From Lachnospiraceae bacterium (lineage in GTDB: Bacteria; Bacillota; Clostridia; Lachnospirales; Lachnospiraceae), in the NCBI GenBank assembly GCA_021199395.1, contig JAJQIE010000083.1:1-5145 (forward strand): a stretch of 5,145 nucleotides of DNA, given 5' to 3'. Below are positions 4,802 to 5,145 of the stretch, one piece after another; position 1 is the stretch's first letter, and each line of letters opens with the position of its first letter. The translations under genes and the position numbers were made by a program. The notes under the pieces were generated by a model. It had not been told where the DNA came from, did no database searches, and saw only the letters and a list, made by a program, of their open reading frames with translations.

Positions 4802-5145
4802 GTGAAAAAATACGGAGTAAATGAATTAAGAGCGATGTTCCTTGACTTTTTTAAGAGCAAGGACCATCTGGTGATGAACAGCTTTTCACTGGTGCCGCAC
4901 AATGACAACAGCCTGCTTTTGATCAATGCGGGCATGGCACCGCTGAAGCCTTATTTTACCGGCGCGGAGATCCCGCCGAGAAAGCGGGTGGCGACCTGTC
5001 AGAAATGCATCCGCACCGGCGATATTGAGAATGTCGGAAAGACGGCGCGCCATGGTACTTTCTTTGAGATGCTGGGCAATTTTTCCTTTGGCGATTATTT
5101 TAAGGATGAGGCGATCGCCTGGTCATGGGAGTTTCTGACGGAGGT
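4802..5145 (+). CDS. alaS: Alanyl-tRNA synthetase, N-terminal part (3' end outside window)
   Basis: The first 114 codons of alanyl-tRNA synthetase, a cytoplasmic class II enzyme that joins alanine to tRNA-Ala. Visible family signatures: [16 protein letters not shown] at 7-22, [16 protein letters not shown] at 39-54, [18 protein letters not shown] at 62-79, and the motif 2 region [20 protein letters not shown] at 81-100. The arginine at 83 is the conserved ATP-contacting position expected there. Full-length relatives are about 870-880 residues, so most of the catalytic, tRNA-binding, editing and C-Ala regions lie beyond the right edge. The GTG start follows a strong ribosome site. It follows the fusion gene by 66 bases on the same strand and has its own promoter. 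Confidence 0.97.
   Translation, partial: MKKYGVNELRAMFLDFFKSKDHLVMNSFSLVPHNDNSLLLINAGMAPLKPYFTGAEIPPRKRVATCQKCIRTGDIENVGKTARHGTFFEMLGNFSFGDYFKDEAIAWSWEFLTE

Noticed and set aside
1..5145. Mobile element, CRISPR array, toxin-antitoxin pair, tRNA or rRNA
   Set aside because: I saw no transposase or integrase motif, no regularly spaced repeats and no tRNA-like cloverleaf on either strand.

Overview
The window most likely comes from a chromosome of a Firmicute of the class Clostridia, perhaps a Lachnospiraceae-type anaerobe. This is inferred from strong AGGAGG ribosome binding sites, TTG and GTG start codons, sigma-A-type promoters with 17-18 bp spacers, and clostridial-looking MATE, DAHP synthase and AlaS proteins. 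The density is ordinary: five genes, no gap above 240 bases, and no mobile element, CRISPR array, tRNA or rRNA.

Layout. Three genes lie on the minus strand in the left two thirds. (1) At 1-617 is the N-terminal 205 residues of a secreted protein of unknown function, with a signal peptide and one Ca-binding-like DVTGDGKAD loop; it continues beyond the left edge. (2) At 829-2217 is a MATE-family multidrug/sodium antiporter that starts with TTG. (3) At 2389-3423 is an AroG-type DAHP synthase, the first enzyme of the shikimate pathway, with its active-site residues intact. Each has a recognisable promoter of its own. From 3424 to 3661 a divergent intergenic region carries back-to-back promoters. 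Rightward, 3662-4735 encodes a 357-residue protein, and 4802 to the right edge is the start of alaS.

The most unusual item is the protein at 3662-4735. Its first ~160 residues are a precorrin-2 dehydrogenase/SirC-type siroheme domain. After a ~35-residue hydrophilic linker, the remaining ~162 residues are a complete ribonuclease HI with all its catalytic residues. The linker has no ATG, GTG or TTG codon in frame, so the RNase H half appears to be made only as part of the fusion. I know of no established functional link between siroheme synthesis and RNA-DNA hybrid removal.

The second theme is leader structure. The fusion gene has a short leader that can fold into a three-stem junction ending one base before its start codon. 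The DAHP synthase leader has two hairpins, one of them a perfect 14 bp palindrome. The secreted-protein gene may have a ~160-base leader containing a 29-base hairpin and a 10 bp perfect inverted repeat. None of these matched a riboswitch class I recognise. The genes do not form one pathway: aromatic amino acid supply, a siroheme/RNase H protein, tRNA charging, efflux and an exported protein sit side by side, each probably transcribed separately.
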